Virus record (IMG/VR): IMGVR_UViG_3300006802_000793
Location: 1-20,287 of that record
Source: a virus
Length of the DNA: 20,287 bases
Reading direction: 5' to 3' (one strand)
In this document: positions 6,820 to 15,399 of the stretch, one piece after another
Layout of the letters: every line of letters begins with the position of its first letter
How positions within the stretch are numbered: the first letter of the stretch is position 1
Notes under the pieces: generated by a model
What the model saw: the letters and a program-made list of their open reading frames with translations, nothing else
The model's database searches: none
Told to the model about the DNA's origin: nothing
Program-made: the position numbers and the translations under genes

Positions 6820-7635
6820 TTGAGATTACTTAATGTAAAGAAAGAAGACATAGAGTATAAAGATGGTATAATGTCTGTAAAGACCGATACAGGTTATACA
6901 GTAAAATTCCCAATGACTCCAATGATTGGACTGTTGGAAAATCTAACAGAAAACCAACAACCAATATTCAATGGCAATGTCCAGTTTGGTGTATTGGAAC
7001 AAGAAGTAAAACCATCTGAAAATAAAATCGGAACACAGCAAGATTTAGATAAATACCTTCGAGCAAGTCCAGTTATTCCAGAAAGTTTGGAATGGGATGA
7101 CTTTCTAGTAGGATTCATTTACTCAGGTAATCCACAAGATCAAGACAACCACAAATGGTTTATGCAATTCAGAAAGAACGGACAGATATTCCAAAGTTAC
7201 ATTTATGCAAATGGAATTGACATCAAAGTACCTGTAACTTCATACTCTTGGAATGATGGTAACTGGCACGGAAGGTTAATGGTAAAGAGAAGTGACTTTG
7301 AAAAACTAATCGAACAACCAGACAATATTGCAGAAATTCATGGAAAGAAATGTGGTGGTTACAAGGAAGGTGATCTATCTTTAATTCCAGATGGATGTGA
7401 AATCTTAGAAGTAAGATACAACATATTCACAAACAAATGGTATGTCTCATTTCTTGGAAAGAAAGACAAAAAACTAGAACCTGATTTGGTGTTGGACAGT
7501 ATATCAGCATCAATACCAATGGAGGCAAAAACAGATAGAGGACACATTAAACCAAAAGTAACACAGAGAATAAAAGTTACAGATATTGCAAACATATTAA
7601 TGATATCTGGAAACCTAACAATCTTAGGCAAATGA
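6820..7635 (+). CDS. Hypothetical protein, 271 aa
   Basis: The frame begins with TTG at 6820 (MRLLNVKKED), which suits the TATA-like box upstream; the first ATG is 17 codons further in. The product is soluble and mixed alpha/beta: an N-terminal strand pair (IEYKDGIMSVKTDTGYTVKF), a middle rich in aromatic residues (KWFMQFRKNGQIFQSYIY, SWNDGNWHGRLMV), a KCGGY...DGCEIL pair of cysteines near residues 178-193, and a C-terminal part with repeated beta strands. There is no signal peptide or membrane helix. Its last four bases overlap the next gene (ATGA). I do not recognise the family; its place between portal and tail-like genes suggests a virion or assembly protein. Confidence 0.7.
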   Translation: MRLLNVKKEDIEYKDGIMSVKTDTGYTVKFPMTPMIGLLENLTENQQPIFNGNVQFGVLEQEVKPSENKIGTQQDLDKYLRASPVIPESLEWDDFLVGFIYSGNPQDQDNHKWFMQFRKNGQIFQSYIYANGIDIKVPVTSYSWNDGNWHGRLMVKRSDFEKLIEQPDNIAEIHGKKCGGYKEGDLSLIPDGCEILEVRYNIFTNKWYVSFLGKKDKKLEPDLVLDSISASIPMEAKTDRGHIKPKVTQRIKVTDIANILMISGNLTILGK

Positions 7636-7994
7636 TTACTTTTGTAGGAATAAAACCAGAAAGATTACTAAAACAAACAGGCAATAATGGGATACCATAT
7701 ATTGAATTTGTTGCTGCTGCATACGGTCATGACTTTTTAGAAGTAGATAGTTTTGAAGAGATACCAAAGGATAAACCAATAATAATATTCTCAGATCATG
7801 GAGAGACAAACATCAGGGATTTTGATTTCCCAGATGATTCTTACTATGTAATTGGTCATGATTGGAGTGAGTTGGATATTGCCGGTCATCAAAGTGTTTA
7901 CATTCCAACTGTAAATACGAAAAGGTTTAGAGCATTATTTGGTAGCCAAGCAGCATCTATAATTGCATGGGAATGTTATGTTAGGAAATTATAA
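7632..7994 (+). CDS. Compact SPOUT-methyltransferase-like protein
   Basis: The C-terminal half of this 120-aa protein reads like the S-adenosylmethionine-binding trefoil knot of SPOUT RNA methyltransferases (TrmL/TrmH type). It has a strand ending YYVIGHDWSELDI (about residues 71-83, compare the GxExxGL loop), then VYIPTVN (about 88-94, the IPM strand), then a helix with SQAASIIAWE (about 104-113, compare LNxSxAxxxxxYE). The N-terminal half has alternating strands and helices, including KPIIIFSDHG. Full SPOUT domains are usually 150 aa or more, so this is a minimal version and may lack activity. It overlaps the upstream gene by ATGA. An RNA-modifying enzyme inside a virion gene block would be unusual. 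The identification is from motif reading only. Confidence 0.5.
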   Translation: MITFVGIKPERLLKQTGNNGIPYIEFVAAAYGHDFLEVDSFEEIPKDKPIIIFSDHGETNIRDFDFPDDSYYVIGHDWSELDIAGHQSVYIPTVNTKRFRALFGSQAASIIAWECYVRKL

Positions 7995-7998
7995 ATAA
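7989..7998 (+). promoter_or_regulatory. TATA box before 8020
   Basis: TTATAAATAA is centred about 26 nt before the ATG at 8020, a textbook leaderless archaeal promoter spacing. It overlaps the stop of the upstream gene and probably drives the 8020-14316 block. Confidence 0.6.
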
Positions 7999-8019
7999 TT
8001 ACTCAGGTATAAAAAAGAC

Positions 8020-8280
8020 ATGACAGAAAAGACAGGAGAATCTGTTAGACTATCTTTGACTACTCCTAATAATTTTTGGGCACTTGACGTTCCCACAATA
8101 ATGGTTATTGGTGATTTTGTTTCTATGACAGTATACTATGAAGGATTAAACCCATCACTTAATTGGGGAATCATTAATACTTTAGAAAACAATGAAGTTC
8201 TTCCTAATGAACAAACATTATCTCAATATATCTCCAATAAAGGTTTAATACAATTGGAGTTGGAGATTAGGGAATTATAA
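8020..8280 (+). CDS. Small hypothetical protein preceding the Cys-rich fibre gene
   Basis: This 86-aa protein starts at the ATG placed 26 nt after a TATA box. It is beta-rich (SVRLSLTTP, FVSMTVYYEGL, LIQLELEIREL at the end), with no cysteine, signal peptide or membrane helix. Its stop codon TAA overlaps the ATG of the 776-aa gene (TAATG), so the two are tightly coupled. It could be a partner or attachment domain of the large protein. The family is not recognised. Confidence 0.65.
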   Translation: MTEKTGESVRLSLTTPNNFWALDVPTIMVIGDFVSMTVYYEGLNPSLNWGIINTLENNEVLPNEQTLSQYISNKGLIQLELEIREL

Positions 8281-10610
8281 TGGCTATTACTACTTCTGCA
8301 GGTGATGGTGTAAGAGTTACTAGTCCTGCTTGGTGTGGGGTTGCAAACTCTGGTACTACTACAACTGCTGTATTAAATGGTAGATGGGCTCTAGGAGCTA
8401 ATCAAAACAACGGTAATACCTGTGCTTGTTTTACTATGCCTTGTCGTGTTGTTGTATTAAGACAAGGTGCTTGTAATCAAGAAATTAGATTTATTACTGC
8501 AGCTTGTGAATGTGCAGGTGCAGATACTACAACAATAACAGTTCACGAACCATGGTGTACAACTCCAACTGCTTGTGATTCTGTTGATATCTCTTACATA
8601 ATTCAAGATGCAGCAACTTTAACTGGTTTATCACTTTTATCAAAAAGAGTTCAAGATTTTGGATCTACTAGATCCTTCAATGTTGGAAATGCAGGTTGTG
8701 CTCCAGCATATGCACTATTTGCTATGGTAAACGGTGTATCTTTGGAAAGTTGTGGTTCAGCTATGGCTAATTGTGTTCCAGATGTTGAAGTAGAAAACAA
8801 TGGTCATTTTATAAACGGTTATGTATCCAACGGTGTGGGAATTAATGGTGGTTACTTTGTATTTGCAAATCAGACTGCAGGTCGTTGTGGGTTTAGAGCA
8901 AACAATGGTGCAATTGTAGATATTTTAGATAATCAAGAATGGAACTCTGTATCAAATCCAGAACATAGAATATTGGGTGCTTGTACTTCTGGTACAATTA
9001 GACTCAAGGATGTATTCGGTACTAGAGAATTTGATTTATCAGCTTCTGGTATTACTTATGAAGACTGGAGAATGCAAGGTCAGGGTGTAGCATGTGATGT
9101 GATAAATGTTGCAGGTGGTGTTACAATAAATAACTTTGAGTTGATTAACATGGGAGCAATTAGAAACATCAACCAAAATACATGTGCAGAAACTATGACA
9201 TTTAAGAATGTAGTATTTGCAGGAAATCCTGGTGATATTATTACAGTACAAGGTGCTTGTTCAAATAACAAAACATTCATCTTACAAAACCCAAAATACA
9301 CAAACTGTCCTCCAACATGTGATATTACATTACTTGGAGCTGCATCAAGTGTCCAAGAACAGTTCATCCAAACAGTAACAGTTCAGAATCCTGACGGTAC
9401 TAAGATTAATAACTCTGTATTAAATCACATATCAACAAGATGTGCTACAGCAGCGATTAGAGTAACCACAACTTCGAATTCATGTGGTATTGCAACACTT
9501 AATACAGAACAGCGTAGGTGGACTGGTGTTTGTGAAACATTGGCAACTTCAACTGCCCATGGATTACAAGTTCATAATTATTCATGTGAGTCATTTGCAA
9601 CTTTACCATCATTGACAAACAAGACAGGTGGATTTGGTCAGTGTTTGACAGTTGCAGTTTGTAATGACTCTTATGTAGTTGAGGCAACAGAGGCAACTGC
9701 ACTTTCAGATGGATCTACAAAGATAACAATATGTGGACCAGTAGCAACACCTCATTCCATTATTAAATTTACAGGTGGTTCAGGTACACTTACAGTAGGT
9801 CAGGTTGTAGGAGTATGTAATGGTACTTGTGCTCCAACTGTTTATGGTACGGTTAAAGAATTATCAGAGGGTAATTCTACTGCAGGAACTATAGTACTTA
9901 CTGCAAGAACTGGATCAACATTTTCCGGTACATTACAAGAATATTGTTCTGGTTGTCTTGCAACAAAACTTGACTGGACTGGAACATTTACAACTTCCTC
10001 TCAGACATGTTATACATGGTTAATGTGTGCAGGTCAGATAGGTTGTACTAATAGAACAATGCAGCAATTATATGATAGCAATAAAGCAAAACTACATGAA
10101 TGTCCAATTGACACTGCAGATAATTGGGATGATGTCAAAGTATGGGGTGAATCAGAACACCCACATCCAATAAGAGGAGTTAGTGGAGCTGGAACTGGTT
10201 GTGTTAAATTCAGAACTGTGAGAAATGTTGCAAATACTGAAGGGTGGGTAGTTACAGGATTACTCAATCTAGGTCAAGTTGACAGATTTACTTCTGATAA
10301 CGGTACAGCATTTGTACCACAACAATCATTCAATATCACAGCAAAAGTAACAGATTCTGTATCTCAAAACAATGTAAGATGTGCAGGTGTATGGATAGAG
10401 GAAGTACCAACAGCACTACCAGTAATAGGACAGGGAACAACAAATACATGTGGAGAATTTACTGCATCTTACACAGGTCCATCATGTCAAGCAGCAGAAA
10501 TAGTTGTAAGAAAGAGAGGATATGTCCCAGTCCGTGTTAACATTACAATCAATAGTAATGTAACTGTACCAATTTCACTTACACAATGTTCATCAGGTGA
10601 TACCTTATAA
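8280..10610 (+). CDS. Giant cysteine-rich virion surface protein (fibre-like)
   Basis: This 776-aa protein contains 39 cysteines by my count (5%), spread over its whole length, often as GxC, ACxC or CxxC. The rest is Gly/Thr/Asn/Val-rich beta sequence. About residues 165-345 show rung-like spacing (INGYVSNGVGINGGY, GAIVDIL, GTIRLKDVFG, VINVAGGVTINNF, IITVQGAC), as in right-handed beta-helices of phage fibres. The C-terminus (EIVVRKRGYVPVRVNITI) resembles a small beta-sandwich. There is no signal peptide or transmembrane helix. It begins within the stop of the 86-aa gene and ends in the ATG of a zinc-ribbon gene (TAATG at both junctions). A disulfide-stabilised fibre or capsid-surface protein is the likeliest role; metal binding is an alternative. 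Confidence 0.75.
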   Translation: MAITTSAGDGVRVTSPAWCGVANSGTTTTAVLNGRWALGANQNNGNTCACFTMPCRVVVLRQGACNQEIRFITAACECAGADTTTITVHEPWCTTPTACDSVDISYIIQDAATLTGLSLLSKRVQDFGSTRSFNVGNAGCAPAYALFAMVNGVSLESCGSAMANCVPDVEVENNGHFINGYVSNGVGINGGYFVFANQTAGRCGFRANNGAIVDILDNQEWNSVSNPEHRILGACTSGTIRLKDVFGTREFDLSASGITYEDWRMQGQGVACDVINVAGGVTINNFELINMGAIRNINQNTCAETMTFKNVVFAGNPGDIITVQGACSNNKTFILQNPKYTNCPPTCDITLLGAASSVQEQFIQTVTVQNPDGTKINNSVLNHISTRCATAAIRVTTTSNSCGIATLNTEQRRWTGVCETLATSTAHGLQVHNYSCESFATLPSLTNKTGGFGQCLTVAVCNDSYVVEATEATALSDGSTKITICGPVATPHSIIKFTGGSGTLTVGQVVGVCNGTCAPTVYGTVKELSEGNSTAGTIVLTARTGSTFSGTLQEYCSGCLATKLDWTGTFTTSSQTCYTWLMCAGQIGCTNRTMQQLYDSNKAKLHECPIDTADNWDDVKVWGESEHPHPIRGVSGAGTGCVKFRTVRNVANTEGWVVTGLLNLGQVDRFTSDNGTAFVPQQSFNITAKVTDSVSQNNVRCAGVWIEEVPTALPVIGQGTTNTCGEFTASYTGPSCQAAEIVVRKRGYVPVRVNITINSNVTVPISLTQCSSGDTL

Positions 10611-10855
10611 TGAAATGTATAAACTGTAATTCTCGTGAAGTTGGAGGTATTGTCGGAGACAGAGAATGTGATGATTGTGGAGCTTTTGAAAGAAAAAATG
10701 CAAAAGGTAACATAGAATGGGTATTAGATGGTCAAATTTTACAATGTCAAGTAGAAGAAGATGAAGCAGAGGATGCTGCTAAAAAAGCTAGTGATGATAC
10801 ACAACGTGCCCTCAACTTTTTAAATAGAAAACTACAAGAAGATAACAGAAATTAA
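10610..10855 (+). CDS. Zinc-ribbon protein with coiled-coil tail
   Basis: This 81-aa protein starts with a zinc ribbon: CINC (residues 3-6) and CDDC (20-23), followed by a short strand and CQ near residue 46. The C-terminal half is acidic and helical (EEDEAEDAAKKASDDTQRALNFLNRKL), likely a coiled coil. It is translated from TAATG junctions on both sides, between the two giant structural genes. That placement suggests a small assembly helper (chaperone) or minor component for one of them. Zinc-ribbon plus acidic helix also occurs in transcription-factor-like proteins, so a regulatory role is possible. Confidence 0.65.
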   Translation: MKCINCNSREVGGIVGDRECDDCGAFERKNAKGNIEWVLDGQILQCQVEEDEAEDAAKKASDDTQRALNFLNRKLQEDNRN

Positions 10856-13800
10856 TGGCTACTTCAACTACAATACTTGACAGTTATTATTTTGACTTTA
10901 CAAACACAACCATCTATCACAAAGATCTCGTGTTACCATATGATGGAAACACTGGAACTGCACCATCATTTGGTGATTATGTAAGAGACAGTGTTACTGG
11001 TGCAACTGGTAAGGTTATTGCTGGTACTGATTTAGGAGGTACTGCAGGAACAGGAACCATTACATTAAGCAGAGTAAAAGGTCGTTTTGGTAACAACAAT
11101 CACCTAGATGTCCTAGACACATTAGGTTTTGATACAGTAGATTCTGCAAAAAATGGCTTTGCAAGAGGAGATACAATTGATGAACAAGGTGCAGGTACAG
11201 CACAAATCATAGTTGATGATGTAGAATTCAACTGGCCTGGATTTACAGCAGGAGATGGTATAATTTACGGTAGATTACAAGTTACAGGATTTTTAGATAA
11301 TGATAATTTAGATAACACAACAAGTGGGGAAACCACAGTAGCAATAGTTAATGCAACTGGTGAGACAGACAACTCTGCACTATTTACAACAGCACTAGTA
11401 AACTCTGCTACAGGAGGAACATCCCCAACTATTACAGGTATTATTCACTATGATGCAGGTACAGTGGACATTACTACTGATGCAGATGTATATGCTGGTA
11501 CACAAGATACCGGAACTTTAACCTCTACAGGAACAATCCCATCAGATGGTGATACAGTCACATTAGGTGCAAAGACCTACACATTTAGAACAACATTAAC
11601 TCCTACAGTAAACGAAGTTCTAATCGGTGCAGCAGCAATCAACTCAATAAGAAATCTTGCTTCTGCAATTAACGGTACTGGAACAGAAGGTACTGATTAT
11701 GCTAACGGTACAACACCAAACGTTGATGCAACCGCAGCTATTACTTCAGCAACCACTCTGGTCGCAGAATCAATTAAACCAAATCCAGCAGTAGCTATCG
11801 CATCAGCAGAAACAAGTGCACAACTTTCATGGGGTGCAACTGCCCTTACAGGTGGTGTAGGAAATACTGGTAGAGGAAATAACTATGGTAGAACAAGAAC
11901 ATCAGTTACAGCAACTGGTTCAATTATACTTAACGATATTGACGGATCATTCGCAGATAATGATTCATTATACTTAGACGGTGAACTTGCATATGACAAC
12001 GTTCAAGCAGGTCAGAAATTCAAAGTCGGTGACGTAGTAAAAGGAGGTACTTCTGGTGCAAGAGGTCGTATCATTGCATTACCAACTGGTACTACAATGT
12101 TACTTGCAGAACAAACCGGAAGATTTGAAGACAATGAACAAATACAAACAGTAGCAAGAGATGAATCTACTACCTATGTAGCAGATGCAAACGGTACTGA
12201 TGGACTTACAACTGCTGTTGCAACAATTAATCATCCAAACTCTGCACCATGTCCACGTTTCAGACAATCAGAAGACTTGCAAGGTGGAATTTATGATACT
12301 ACACACTCATTAAATGACTTTAGAAGAAGCAGAAGATTCTTCAACATGGTCATGACTGAATTTGCAAATGACTTCGATAAATTTGATGATAAAATCCCAA
12401 TGGATGGTTCTGTAAAGAACGGTAACTACAGAATGAAGAACTCTTGGTTCCAACCAGATGAAAACTACTATTACTTGACTACTGGTGCATGGACTGATGA
12501 GACTTCAGAAAACATCTTCATTAACCCACAAGTGATTGGTACAATCTTTAGAGTTGATGCAGGAGCATGGGGTAATGCAGAGGTAGCACCACAAATCTAC
12601 TGTTCACAAGACGGAGTTTTAATCGAACCATACTGGTTAGAAGGATACCTTGACATTAACGTAAAAATCAAGACCACAACAAATACAAAGTACACTACTG
12701 CAACTGCAGGAGAAGGTGCAATTATTGATAACGGTCAAATTACAGTGTTCAACAGATTCAAGACTCATACTTATTCTACATCAAGAACAGAAGCAAATGA
12801 TACCGGTGGTGTCGTAACTGTCGCACTTGGTACTCAGGATGACCTCCAAGATGTTACAGAAACACATGACTTTGCATATACCACAGGTTCAGGAACTTGG
12901 AATGCAGGTGAAGAAATTGTTGCAGTAACTGCAGGTGTTGAGAAGGTAGGTGTTGTTGTATCAGCAGATACAGGAGCAACTGGTAACGTTCAATACATAT
13001 TAAAATCTGGAACTAACTTTGCAAACTCTGATGTTGTAACTGGTCAATACTCACAAGTAGCAAAAACAGTTAACGGTGCACCTACAACAGTAGTTGCAGG
13101 ATATTCAGACAAGATTGGATTTGGTACAGTAGATGCTAGATATGATGGTGGAACCACTTCAGGCACTTTCTATGTCGGTGAACCAGTAACTCAAACTGCA
13201 ACTGGTGCTACAGGAATATTCTTGGAAGATGATACTTCTTCAATTTACATTGACGAATTAACTGGAACATTTAACGGTACTGATACAATTACTGGAGACA
13301 ACTCTTCAGCAACATATACTCCAACATCAAGAAACGTTGATACCAATGCACCAAAAGATATTGGTGATGAGGTAGATAATGATTACTCTGTAATTATCGG
13401 AGCAGACAGAACAAACACTGGTTCTGGTAGAACAATCCTTCAAGTATACGAATATCTAAAATATGTAACTGCAAAAGAAGCAGACAGTAGTATCCAACTA
13501 CAAGGTGGTAGAGGTAGTGGAAGTCCTGTACAGGGAAGATTTTACAGAACAGTAGATACTTCTTTCGTAGAAGTTACAGCATCTCCTTATGGCATCATGG
13601 GAGGTCCAGATCTCTTCATTGGTGCACAGTCCGTATTCGTTGAGGATTTGGCTGCAGCAGACATTCAGAAAATTTCACTTACAGATGATGTTGGTACTGG
13701 TGAGACACCTCCAAACCTCCAGACATTAACCTTTGATCAGGTAGCTTCCGGTGATAACCTCAGCGTATTCAGAACTACTACCGGTGAAACAATTGCAACT

Positions 13801-14316
13801 GGTGAATGGTCAGTAGACACTCCAGGTGCTGGACAAAACCAAAGTGCAGATTCAATTATCAATGTAGCTAACGGTTCAGGTGTTGGTGCAAGAACTCTTG
13901 GTGGTGGTACAGACTTGCCAAATGATATTCCAACAACTGGAACTATCAGAGCAGAAGATCCAAACAATGCAGGATTATTCCTCAGCTTCCAATATGATTC
14001 CAGAGTAAAGACTGGAGCAAATGCAGCAGACTTTAACCTATCTACTAACGCTAGACAACCAAACGGTCAAATCGGAGATGTTACTTCTTCAACAGACCTA
14101 GTATCAGGTGACGATGTCCACGTAATGTTGATGCAAAGAACTGCAACTACAACATCAGAGACACAGACCATAGAGCATGTAAGTGATATCAACTTCTTGG
14201 GAGTTCTCAGAAAGAGAGGACTCAATCCATTTAGAGTTACAGGTACTTTCAACGGTACAGCAGGTGCAACAATCACCGCTGTAAGACAAGATGATCCTGT
14301 AGTAGACTTCCTCTAG
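10855..14316 (+). CDS. Giant repeat-containing tail/fibre-type structural protein
   Basis: This 1153-aa protein, the largest here, is made of Gly/Thr/Asp-rich beta modules with only two cysteines. A module of the form GDxV...TGATGxV...GTxxLxxxxGxFxxxdxI recurs near residues 39-86, 391-430, 693-740 and 784-823, a pattern frequent in marine phage tail proteins. About 218-345 holds another common phage module (SDGDTVTLGAKTYTF ... VLIGAAA ... LSWGATALTGG). A conserved-looking non-repeat domain spans about 471-660 and is rich in aromatic residues (SWFQPDENYYYL, PYWLEGYLDINVKI). The C-terminus ends in a compact beta segment. It is coupled to the preceding gene by TAATG. It probably forms a fibre, baseplate or other large external structure. 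Confidence 0.8.
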   Translation: MATSTTILDSYYFDFTNTTIYHKDLVLPYDGNTGTAPSFGDYVRDSVTGATGKVIAGTDLGGTAGTGTITLSRVKGRFGNNNHLDVLDTLGFDTVDSAKNGFARGDTIDEQGAGTAQIIVDDVEFNWPGFTAGDGIIYGRLQVTGFLDNDNLDNTTSGETTVAIVNATGETDNSALFTTALVNSATGGTSPTITGIIHYDAGTVDITTDADVYAGTQDTGTLTSTGTIPSDGDTVTLGAKTYTFRTTLTPTVNEVLIGAAAINSIRNLASAINGTGTEGTDYANGTTPNVDATAAITSATTLVAESIKPNPAVAIASAETSAQLSWGATALTGGVGNTGRGNNYGRTRTSVTATGSIILNDIDGSFADNDSLYLDGELAYDNVQAGQKFKVGDVVKGGTSGARGRIIALPTGTTMLLAEQTGRFEDNEQIQTVARDESTTYVADANGTDGLTTAVATINHPNSAPCPRFRQSEDLQGGIYDTTHSLNDFRRSRRFFNMVMTEFANDFDKFDDKIPMDGSVKNGNYRMKNSWFQPDENYYYLTTGAWTDETSENIFINPQVIGTIFRVDAGAWGNAEVAPQIYCSQDGVLIEPYWLEGYLDINVKIKTTTNTKYTTATAGEGAIIDNGQITVFNRFKTHTYSTSRTEANDTGGVVTVALGTQDDLQDVTETHDFAYTTGSGTWNAGEEIVAVTAGVEKVGVVVSADTGATGNVQYILKSGTNFANSDVVTGQYSQVAKTVNGAPTTVVAGYSDKIGFGTVDARYDGGTTSGTFYVGEPVTQTATGATGIFLEDDTSSIYIDELTGTFNGTDTITGDNSSATYTPTSRNVDTNAPKDIGDEVDNDYSVIIGADRTNTGSGRTILQVYEYLKYVTAKEADSSIQLQGGRGSGSPVQGRFYRTVDTSFVEVTASPYGIMGGPDLFIGAQSVFVEDLAAADIQKISLTDDVGTGETPPNLQTLTFDQVASGDNLSVFRTTTGETIATGEWSVDTPGAGQNQSADSIINVANGSGVGARTLGGGTDLPNDIPTTGTIRAEDPNNAGLFLSFQYDSRVKTGANAADFNLSTNARQPNGQIGDVTSSTDLVSGDDVHVMLMQRTATTTSETQTIEHVSDINFLGVLRKRGLNPFRVTGTFNGTAGATITAVRQDDPVVDFL

Positions 14317-14322
14317 CCAAAA

Positions 14323-14332
14323 TCTATATATC
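14323..14332 (+). promoter_or_regulatory. TATA box before 14356
   Basis: TCTATATATC is centred 28 nt before the TTG start at 14356, in the 39-base gap after the giant gene. It supports leaderless transcription with a TTG first codon. Confidence 0.6.
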
Positions 14333-14355
14333 TTTTCAATACTTTCTACATAGTA

Positions 14356-14931
14356 TTGGCTACACTGACGTTTAATAAACTGGCCAAACAGATCACCGTA
14401 GATGCTCCTGATACCAGTATTACATGTCAAGAGTTAGCTGAGCTTATTAGAGATTATGAGGAAGATTTTGAAAACCATGATATTATTCCCCATATTATCA
14501 ATACTTCCGGTAAAGTCCCAGTACCTGGTGGAACTACTGGTATCGTTATTGAGTTATTAGATAATTGGGAGTTGGCATTTGAAGCTAGAGCTGGTCCATC
14601 TCTTACAGAAGTTGAAGTTACTGGTGGTGTGCTTACAACTACCGGTGGACAGTCACCATTCTTCGAAACAGCATTCACATCACCTACTCGTTCTATAGAC
14701 GTAACTCCTGCACTTCCAGACGTATCAACCATACTAGCTGATCTTACAACAATTAAGGCTGATACATCACTAGCTAGAAAGATTTTACAAAATGATTACC
14801 TTATTGATGAAGTAGCCAATACCTTTACAGTATTTGATGATGATGGAACAACTCCATTGGTTGTATGGGATTTGAAGGATGAGAATGGAAGTCCTGCAGT
14901 AACTGCAATACATGAGAGAAGAAAACAATGA
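14356..14931 (+). CDS. Tail/baseplate-associated protein
   Basis: The 191-aa product starts at TTG (MATLTFNKLAKQITVDAPD), which matches the TATA box at the correct distance. The layout follows a recurrent phage family: an N-terminal ITVDAPDTSITCQELAELIRDYEE (strand then helix), a central GGTTGIVIELLDNWELAFEA (hydrophobic strand with Trp), a TGGVLTTTGGQSPF beta turn, then a helical linker (LADLTTIKADTSLARKIL) and a C-terminal FTVFDDDGTTPLVVWDL ending in ERRKQ. Such proteins are often found beside tail fibre genes. It overlaps the following micro-gene by ATGA. The exact virion position is unknown. Confidence 0.65.
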   Translation: MATLTFNKLAKQITVDAPDTSITCQELAELIRDYEEDFENHDIIPHIINTSGKVPVPGGTTGIVIELLDNWELAFEARAGPSLTEVEVTGGVLTTTGGQSPFFETAFTSPTRSIDVTPALPDVSTILADLTTIKADTSLARKILQNDYLIDEVANTFTVFDDDGTTPLVVWDLKDENGSPAVTAIHERRKQ

Positions 14932-15029
14932 ATTTAGATTTACCAATACTGATAGTAAGTATTGGAATACTTTTGGTAAACATCATCTTCTATGCAAAAA
15001 AATGGAAGGTAGGTGATAAGAGTGGTTGA
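14928..15029 (+). CDS. One-helix membrane micro-protein, 33 aa
   Basis: An ATG inside the previous stop (ATGA at 14928) starts a 33-codon frame ending TGA at 15027-15029. The product begins MNLDLPILIVSIGILLVNII and ends FYAKKWKVGDKSG, a single transmembrane helix (about residues 4-22) followed by a positive tail. Both ends overlap neighbours: 4 bases with the gene before and 17 with the gene after, as for coupled genes. It may be a membrane-active small protein (lysis, entry or assembly), but no family is evident. Confidence 0.6.
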   Translation: MNLDLPILIVSIGILLVNIIFYAKKWKVGDKSG

Positions 15030-15399
15030 TCCCATAGTAACTTTTGGTTATGGACCTGAAAGCAGAAACCTCCCTACATTTGGATATGGTAATTTCATAT
15101 CAGTAATAACTCCTGTAGTAGAAGAGCAACAGGGTGCTACTCCACAGGTAATTCTAAAAAAGACAGTAACATTCATCCGTATAGATATTGATCATGTATA
15201 CGGTAAAAGATTCAAGTTACTTGATGTAGTAATAGGTAAGTTTGCACCGGATACTTCTTCTGTTGACTTAAATATAGAAAAATTCAGAAATGATGCTTTA
15301 GATATAGCAATCCGTCATATTAATATCGAATTAGCCTCTAAACTTAATAGAATAGTCACAGGTAATAGAGACATAAGTGTGAAAACAGAAAATGAGTAA
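15013..15399 (+). CDS. Hypothetical structural protein, 128 aa
   Basis: The best start is GTG at 15013 (MIRVVDPIVT), 17 bases inside the membrane micro-gene. The protein has an N-terminal Gly/Tyr-rich repeat (TFGYGPESRNLPTFGYGNF), a proline-rich turn and a strand-rich middle (QVILKKTVTFIRIDI), then a helical C-terminus (NIEKFRNDALDIAIRHINIELASKL). There are no cysteines or membrane helices. It overlaps the next gene by 8 bases. The family is not recognised; the operon position suggests a minor virion or assembly protein. Confidence 0.6.
   Translation: MIRVVDPIVTFGYGPESRNLPTFGYGNFISVITPVVEEQQGATPQVILKKTVTFIRIDIDHVYGKRFKLLDVVIGKFAPDTSSVDLNIEKFRNDALDIAIRHINIELASKLNRIVTGNRDISVKTENE

Noticed and set aside
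8280-10610. Every one of the 39 cysteines in the Cys-rich protein appears to use TGT and none TGC, hinting at recoding.
   Set aside because: Cysteine codons elsewhere in the window are also almost all TGT (I saw only two TGC), so the AT-rich codon bias explains it.
8280-10610. Diversity-generating retroelement target in the fibre-like protein.
   Set aside because: I saw no reverse transcriptase, template repeat or C-terminal variable-repeat signature in the window.
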